A stretch of 64,000 nucleotides of DNA from Grimontia kaedaensis (GTDB taxonomy: Bacteria > Pseudomonadota > Gammaproteobacteria > Enterobacterales > Vibrionaceae). The notes beneath the pieces are model-generated. The model was not told where the DNA came from. It did no database searches and worked only from the letters and a program-made list of their open reading frames with translations. The position numbers were made by a program, and so were the translations under genes. The DNA lies in contig NZ_CP082275.1 in the NCBI RefSeq assembly GCF_023746615.1, forward strand, positions 3,286,001 to 3,350,000, written 5' to 3'. How positions within the stretch are numbered: position 1 is the first letter of the stretch; every line of letters starts with the position of its first letter. Of this stretch, positions 59,014 to 64,000 are shown one piece after another.

Positions 59014-59961
59014 TTATGCCAGTGAATTACCACAAATTGACAGTAATTGGTCACGCATCCAAAGGTGGCCTTTGTCTTTTTCTGCAGACGCATGCCAGCT
59101 CAGATAGCCACTGATACGGTTGGTATCCAATGGCAGCGGCAACATCTTCAAATTATCGCGGTTATGGCCTGCTTCGATCATCCAGCGAGGCGCTACAGCC
59201 ACCAGCTGTGATTGGCTGACCACATAAAGAATATTGCTCAGGCTAACGCCCTGATACGCTTCACGGTAACGACCGTCACGGTAAAGCGCTTCTGCGTAAC
59301 CCTGCATTTCACCATTACGCTTCAGCACGGCGTGCGCTTCAGCTGCCAGCTCTTTCGCTGTGATGCTTTCTGTCAAACGGGGATGATTCTTGCTCGCCAC
59401 CACAACCAGCTCATCATTGAACATTTCTGTGCTGCTGAAGCCTGATTCATTGAAGTGCAGGTAATCAATCACAAAATCCACTTCCTGATAACGCAGCTTA
59501 CGCGCGATATCACGATCAAATTCCGTTTCTACCTGAACTTTCACGCACGGTGCAACTGACGAAATCGTGTTCAGGATTTGTGGAACAAAGCGCATGTCTG
59601 ATGGGCTGCAAATCGCCAAGCGGAATGTACGGTTACTGGTTTCCGGAATGAATACGGAAGTAGGCAGTTCATTTTTAATCAACTGGATCGCCTGACGAAT
59701 CGGACCAAATAGCTGACGGGCACGTTGGGTAGGTTTAATACCACGGCCATTTCGAACAAACAGCTCATCGTTAAACATCACTTTAAGACGTGACACTGCA
59801 TTACTCACCGCTGGTTGTGACATGCCTAGACTCTGTGCGGCGCGCGTAATGTTCTGTTCCTGCATCACTGCATCAAAAACGGTGATGAGATTGAGATCAA
59901 CACTTCTTAACGTCGTATCCGTACGGTTTTCAATATTGTTAACCGACTCTTTCTGCGTCAT
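59014..59961 (-). CDS. leuO: LysR-type regulator LeuO
   Basis: A 315-residue LysR-family transcription factor. An N-terminal tail (about 20 residues) precedes the winged helix-turn-helix (LNLITVFDAVMQEQNITRAA, QSLGMSQPAVSNAVSRL). The rest is a two-lobed effector domain. The position between an acyl-CoA ligase/ilvIH and a VC2487-type glycosyltransferase, and the sequence, fit LeuO, which opposes H-NS and regulates many loci, including in Vibrio bile and acid responses. AGGG lies 8 nt before the start. The 336-bp region upstream is AT-rich. Confidence 0.9.
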   Translation of the reverse strand: MTQKESVNNIENRTDTTLRSVDLNLITVFDAVMQEQNITRAAQSLGMSQPAVSNAVSRLKVMFNDELFVRNGRGIKPTQRARQLFGPIRQAIQLIKNELPTSVFIPETSNRTFRLAICSPSDMRFVPQILNTISSVAPCVKVQVETEFDRDIARKLRYQEVDFVIDYLHFNESGFSSTEMFNDELVVVASKNHPRLTESITAKELAAEAHAVLKRNGEMQGYAEALYRDGRYREAYQGVSLSNILYVVSQSQLVAVAPRWMIEAGHNRDNLKMLPLPLDTNRISGYLSWHASAEKDKGHLWMRDQLLSICGNSLA

Positions 59962-60221
59962 AGCAAAACCCTAAAGGAAGGAGTAAATGTAAAGCGTCCG
60001 TCACCGAAATTACCGAACGACCCTGAAAATGAGTATGTAAATTGAAAAGGGTCGACAGCTATCAGTAAGGCAACTCAGCCTGCTCACGCCCCAGCATAAT
60101 GAGTGAAACTGAACACACGCTAACCAAGGCACCAACTTAGTAACATGATCGGATAAATGCGCCCCAGTAAATTGTTATAAAATCATGTGCAACAGAAATG
60201 GTAAAAATCTAAAAATAAAAC
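59962..60221. other. Upstream region of leuO
   Basis: AT-rich intergenic region holding the leuO promoter. No gene and no firm -35/-10 pair were found. The glycosyltransferase terminator closes it on the right. Confidence 0.5.
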
Positions 60222-60248
60222 AAAAAAGAGGCTGATAATCAGCCTCTT
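60222..60248 (-). terminator. Terminator after the glycosyltransferase gene
   Basis: AAGAGGCTGA / TCAGCCTCTT, 10-bp perfect arms and a TAA loop; on the minus strand it is followed by six T's. Confidence 0.9.
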
Positions 60249-60297
60249 AGATCTAAAAATCAAAACTAACAACCTTGTTAGTTACACATTCATTCCA

Positions 60298-61434
60298 TCA
60301 ATGCTGGCGTAATCCTTTATTCGCTTGCGATGGCAGCCGCATGCTGAACATCGCACGCTTACGTGTTTTTTGAGGCCAGAAATCTGAGAGAAGATCGGTG
60401 ACATGCTCTGGAAATGACACTTGTGACCAGAGAGATTCACGAAGCAAGGATAAGGTGCTTAAATCCCCTTTCCCGAGCCATGTTGCCAATTCCGAAGCAA
60501 CATTCGGGTATTTAACTCGACTGCTCTCTGCCTGCTCCAGCCACTCGCGAATCATGCCAACATCCAGCGACTCCATCGAGCTTGCAAGCCCCAGCATGTC
60601 GAGCGTCGAGACATTGCTTTGCTGTTCAAACTGACCACTTAGGGGTTTCAACAATAGCTTCTTTCCCAAAGACAATGCTTCAGAAGGTAGCTCAAATCCG
60701 CCGTTAGCAATCACACCATCACAACGAGCTAACGCTTCATGGAAAGCTGCTTTGCTCAACGGACGCACATCCACATTCTCTTCGATTCTTGCTTCCTGAC
60801 AGGATGGATGAAAACAAATGAAACGGTGACTGAAATGTTGTAGTACGCCGATAACCTCGTCCAGTTCTTCAAACGGAAGGTACGTCAAAACAGTACCATT
60901 CTTGGAGGTTTCTGTTGTTTTCAGATCGATGATCGGCGGCAGTATAGGCTGATTGAAGTGGTACCAATGCAGGCCAATTTTGGTCTCAGTTGGCGCAAAG
61001 TAATGCATGATGAGCTTATCCAGCAGGGATTGCGCCTGCTTTGGGACATCGAAGGCAAACGCCGATTGATGGCTGACCGATACTGTCGGCACCCTCTGAC
61101 GCCTAGCGGCATGCGCGGATATTGGCTCGAAATCAGACACCACCAAATCGTATTCGGACACATTCAAATCACGCACTTCTCGGGCAAACGACACCAGACT
61201 GTTGTTCAATGCCGTTTTCAGCATACTGACTTTGCCTGCCTCACTGATAAACGTCAGGCCACGACGAACCTCATAATCCCCGAATATACCCATATCAAAA
61301 TATTCCGACGCAGGTCGGCCGGAAAACAGAAACTTCACCTTAACATGCGGTAGCTTGGAAAAGGCTTCAGCCATCGCACGCGCACGGGAAATATGGCCAT
61401 TCCCTGTACCTTGCACGCCATAAAGTATTTTCAT
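60298..61434 (-). CDS. MJ1255/VC2487 family glycosyltransferase
   Basis: A 378-residue putative GT-B glycosyltransferase of the group named after a Methanocaldococcus and a V. cholerae protein. The start MKILYGVQGTGNGHISRARAM is the normal N-terminal Rossmann loop, and the C-terminal half has ARCDGVIANGGFELPSEALSLGKKLLLKPLSGQFEQ, the nucleotide-sugar binding region (EAL and NGGF). The substrate is unknown. It is 21 bp downstream of a PAP2-family phosphatase on the same strand, so they are probably cotranscribed and may act on a lipid-linked or membrane glycan; that is inference. Confidence 0.92.
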   Translation of the reverse strand: MKILYGVQGTGNGHISRARAMAEAFSKLPHVKVKFLFSGRPASEYFDMGIFGDYEVRRGLTFISEAGKVSMLKTALNNSLVSFAREVRDLNVSEYDLVVSDFEPISAHAARRQRVPTVSVSHQSAFAFDVPKQAQSLLDKLIMHYFAPTETKIGLHWYHFNQPILPPIIDLKTTETSKNGTVLTYLPFEELDEVIGVLQHFSHRFICFHPSCQEARIEENVDVRPLSKAAFHEALARCDGVIANGGFELPSEALSLGKKLLLKPLSGQFEQQSNVSTLDMLGLASSMESLDVGMIREWLEQAESSRVKYPNVASELATWLGKGDLSTLSLLRESLWSQVSFPEHVTDLLSDFWPQKTRKRAMFSMRLPSQANKGLRQH

Positions 61435-61455
61435 GCAGATTCTCGTTGTGATTAA

Positions 61456-61962
61456 TCAGACCATTAAAGCCAATGAAGCACAGGCCAGTCCAAGCAGAGC
61501 ACCGACGAAGACATCGGTAATGAAGTGAACACCAAGCAGCACACGTGAAGCGCCAATCGCGGCCGCCCATCCCCAATAAACATGACTGAATTCGGGGTAG
61601 AAGTGGCTTAGCAATGCCGCCATAACAAATGCTGCCGCCGTGTGTCCTGAAGGCATACTGTAGAGATCAGACGGCGTGATAAATGCTGGAAGATGCTGTG
61701 GCCTTGCGCGGCGAAAGCGCCTTTTTAGCCACATAAAAAGAGGGACTTCAATGGCAAACGCTAGCAGGCCGACGACAAGGAAATGTAGGCCTTGCATGCC
61801 GCCGAAAAGAGCAAGCAACACACCTATTGCTGCATAAAGATGACCGTCTCCACTTTTAGAGACCCAACGGAAAATCCGTGCGATATCCGCACTGAAACGG
61901 TGATTAAGGCAAAGGGTGGACACGGCATTATCCACCCTTTGGATAGCGACAAGACTCCGCAT
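61456..61962 (-). CDS. PAP2 family membrane phosphatase
   Basis: A 168-residue inner-membrane phosphatase. The three PAP2 motifs are complete: KRRFRRARP (about 77-85), PSGHTAA (about 101-107) and SRVLLGVHFITDV (about 141-153), with the nucleophile histidine in the last. Family members remove phosphate from phosphatidic acid, PGP or undecaprenyl pyrophosphate. GGAG lies 7 nt before the ATG. It is the first gene of a pair with the glycosyltransferase. Confidence 0.9.
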   Translation of the reverse strand: MRSLVAIQRVDNAVSTLCLNHRFSADIARIFRWVSKSGDGHLYAAIGVLLALFGGMQGLHFLVVGLLAFAIEVPLFMWLKRRFRRARPQHLPAFITPSDLYSMPSGHTAAAFVMAALLSHFYPEFSHVYWGWAAAIGASRVLLGVHFITDVFVGALLGLACASLALMV

Positions 61963-62051
61963 TCATCTACTCCAATTCTTCACGTTACCGTTTCAGATTA
62001 GGAGTCAGGAATGACAGTCCCGTGACGCTTTGCAGACGAGTTGATGAACTT

Positions 62052-64000
62052 TTAAGCGAAATCTCCGTGCAAAGACTCGTGCTTTTTCACTTTGCCGAAG
62101 TCCGCCAATATGGCGTAGGCCGCCGGTATCATAAACAGCACCAGCAGTGTCGAAGTGAAAATCCCAAACACGATCGAGATGACGAGAGGCTTCACCACCT
62201 GAGCCTGCAAACTGGTTTCCAATAGTAGCGGCAACAAACCTGCCGCCGTGGTCAGCGACGTCAGGAAGACGGCACGGAAACGCTCCTGACTGGCTCGCAC
62301 CACGGCATCATAAATGTCTTCCCCTTCGTCCAGGTGATGACGGATATATTGCACCAGCAAGATGGAGTCATTTACGACCACACCCGCCAGCGAAACGAAC
62401 CCCATCAGGCTTGGCATACTGAGCGGATGCCCCAGCAGCCAATGCCCCCACAGCACGCCAATTAAGGCAAGTGGAATGGCAATCAAGACCACAAAGGGTT
62501 CAAGGTAGCTGCGGAATTGATAACTCAGGATCACGAAGATACCGAACAAGCCCAGAGCAAAACCAATGGTCATGGATTGACTGGTCTCAGCCGTGTCCTG
62601 ACTCTGGCCTTCAAACAAAACATGTAACCCCGGATATTTCGTTTCCAGCCCTGGGATCACATCGCGTTTTAATTGCGCCAAAACATCACCAATACTGACC
62701 TGGCTTTGCACCACATCGCCATAAACACTGAGCGTGCGCATGCCATCAATGCGCTGGATACGCACGAAGTTACGCTGGTAATTAAGCTCTGCGGCGGTAG
62801 AAAGCGGTACCTGACTGCCATCAGGCAATACAATCGGGAAATTGGCAAAGCTTTGCAGGCTGGCGGCATCATCACTGTCGAGGCGAACATCTATCTCGAT
62901 ACTCTCAGGGCCCACCTGAATTTCATCTGCCGTTTGACCAAAGTACGCGGCGCGAAGCTGACGGGCTATTAACTGGCCGTTGATGCCAAAGGCTTCCGCC
63001 CCCGGGCGCAGCGTGACTTTGACTTCTTCCTTACCGGGGCGCATATCATCCAGAACGCCGGATACGCCCTGAAACTGGCTGATAAACTGCTGGATGGCGA
63101 TCGAGGCTTGTTTCAATTCGTTCAAATCGTCATGTTGCAAGCGAATATCAAAGTCGCGTCCACCGGGTCCAAACGCGGGCTGCTTGAAAACCATGGAAAT
63201 AGGATCAGTCAGCACGCCGGTTTCTTTTTCCCAATCTGAGATGAAGTCATCAATCAAGGTGTTGCGTATCTCCGCACTCAACAAATCAAGCCTCACTGTT
63301 GCGATATGCTGACCACTTTCATCGGCATCGGCGTTGAAGTTGAACTGTTCAGTAATGTGCTCCACCAAAGGCTGACCACTCTCATTTTGTTCACTTAATC
63401 GCTCACCCACTCGATTGGCTGAGGCAACCAATCTTGCGACAACAGCCTCAGTTTGCGCCAGTGATGAACCGGGCGGCAATATGACGCGGGCTTCCGCAAT
63501 ATCCCCATCGAGCTCAGGAAAGCCGACAAACCGCAGTTGACCAGATGCCAGCAGTGAAACTGAAATCAGCAACATGGCTATCACGCCTCCCACAAAGGGG
63601 TAGCGCCATTTCACGGCACTGGTGACCAACTCCGCCAATTTACCCGCGCGGAAAGCTTCAAACTTCTCGAGAAAGATGCGTTTGAAAGCCAAATCAGGTT
63701 TTGGCGCTTTGGCTTTCGCCAAAGAATGCTGCAAGTGATGCGGCAGAATAAGGAAGGCTTCGACAAGACTGAGTGTCAGTACCAGGATCAGTACCATAGG
63801 CACGACCCGGAGCACCGCTCCCATCTCACCTTGCAAGAAGATCAGGCTACCAAAAATGCAGACTGTGGTGAGGTAAGAAGACACCACACCAGGCAGCACC
63901 TTTTTGACCCCATTAACCACGGCATCTTCAAGTTTTTGCCCCCGATCGATATGGGAGGCGATGGACTCGGATATCACAATGGCGTCATCCATCATGATGC
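62052..64000 (-). CDS. RND efflux transporter, N-terminal part outside the window
   Basis: The C-terminal ~649 residues of an AcrB/HAE1-family inner-membrane pump; the frame is open at the right edge. Visible are MMDDAIVISESIASHIDRG (segment following membrane helix 4), LSLVEAFLILPHHLQHSL (helix 6 region), a large periplasmic loop (about 150-440), and FVSLAGVVVNDSILLVQYI near the end. It would need a periplasmic adaptor, probably encoded upstream beyond the window. The divergence from AcrB suggests a heavy-metal or multidrug-type subgroup, but I cannot name the substrate. Confidence 0.92.
   Translation of the reverse strand, partial: IMMDDAIVISESIASHIDRGQKLEDAVVNGVKKVLPGVVSSYLTTVCIFGSLIFLQGEMGAVLRVVPMVLILVLTLSLVEAFLILPHHLQHSLAKAKAPKPDLAFKRIFLEKFEAFRAGKLAELVTSAVKWRYPFVGGVIAMLLISVSLLASGQLRFVGFPELDGDIAEARVILPPGSSLAQTEAVVARLVASANRVGERLSEQNESGQPLVEHITEQFNFNADADESGQHIATVRLDLLSAEIRNTLIDDFISDWEKETGVLTDPISMVFKQPAFGPGGRDFDIRLQHDDLNELKQASIAIQQFISQFQGVSGVLDDMRPGKEEVKVTLRPGAEAFGINGQLIARQLRAAYFGQTADEIQVGPESIEIDVRLDSDDAASLQSFANFPIVLPDGSQVPLSTAAELNYQRNFVRIQRIDGMRTLSVYGDVVQSQVSIGDVLAQLKRDVIPGLETKYPGLHVLFEGQSQDTAETSQSMTIGFALGLFGIFVILSYQFRSYLEPFVVLIAIPLALIGVLWGHWLLGHPLSMPSLMGFVSLAGVVVNDSILLVQYIRHHLDEGEDIYDAVVRASQERFRAVFLTSLTTAAGLLPLLLETSLQAQVVKPLVISIVFGIFTSTLLVLFMIPAAYAILADFGKVKKHESLHGDFA

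Noticed and set aside
60958..61353. 131-codon plus-strand frame within the glycosyltransferase gene
   Set aside because: It is the complement of a well-supported gene and has no start signal of its own.

Overview
The window looks like a chromosomal segment from a marine gammaproteobacterium of the family Vibrionaceae. The evidence is the conserved block from a CYTH-CHAD phosphatase through DUF47/Pit phosphate transport, cca, uppP, folK-folB, plsY, tsaD, rpsU, yqeY, dnaG and rpoD to a tRNA-Ile2 gene, and the leuO / acyl-CoA ligase / ilvI-ilvH group with an MJ1255/VC2487-type glycosyltransferase nearby. A genus cannot be fixed from what is visible.

Layout. (1) 1-19.3 kb is core genome: chemotaxis receptor (partial), K+ channel, inorganic triphosphatase, phosphate uptake, an SH3 membrane protein, a fused GspA-GspB secretion assembly protein, tRNA CCA addition, undecaprenyl recycling, folate and phospholipid synthesis, tRNA t6A modification and the macromolecular synthesis operon rpsU-yqeY-dnaG-rpoD. 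An unusual 8-bp repeat family (unit TAGGGTCC, rich in CCTAGG) sits at convergent gene junctions here.

(2) 19.33-37.16 kb is a genomic island inserted in the tRNA-Ile2(CAU) gene, bounded by 30-bp direct repeats with one mismatch. It carries two unrelated tyrosine integrases. The left part (about 20-25 kb) has small membrane proteins, an integrase, a small excisionase-like protein, an AlpA-like protein and three copies of a palindrome GTTCGC-N3-GCGAAC. The right part is a satellite-like module (P4-type integrase, unknown protein, AlpA, VapE-like protein). Between them lies AT-rich cargo resembling a defence cluster: a Schlafen/AlbA_2 protein, a HEPN-like protein, a Panacea-domain toxin-antitoxin pair, and a tightly coupled three-gene operon (metallophosphoesterase, P-loop ATPase, unknown protein) that I do not recognise as a named system. 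This operon is the best candidate for an undescribed system.

(3) 37.2-52 kb is accessory chromosome: a lipoxygenase with the full set of iron ligands, three diguanylate cyclases of different sensor types, two lipoproteins predicted as hydrolases (alpha/beta hydrolase and GH30), a cold-shock protein, a DEDDh exonuclease, a periplasmic binding protein and a VOC protein.

(4) 52-64 kb returns to core functions: pyruvate kinase, a likely unannotated 50-residue membrane protein with its own promoter, acetolactate synthase ilvI-ilvH, a long-chain acyl-CoA ligase, LeuO, a glycosyltransferase, a PAP2 phosphatase and the C-terminal part of an RND efflux pump that runs off the right edge.

All calls come from reading the sequence and from memory of protein families; no database searches were possible.
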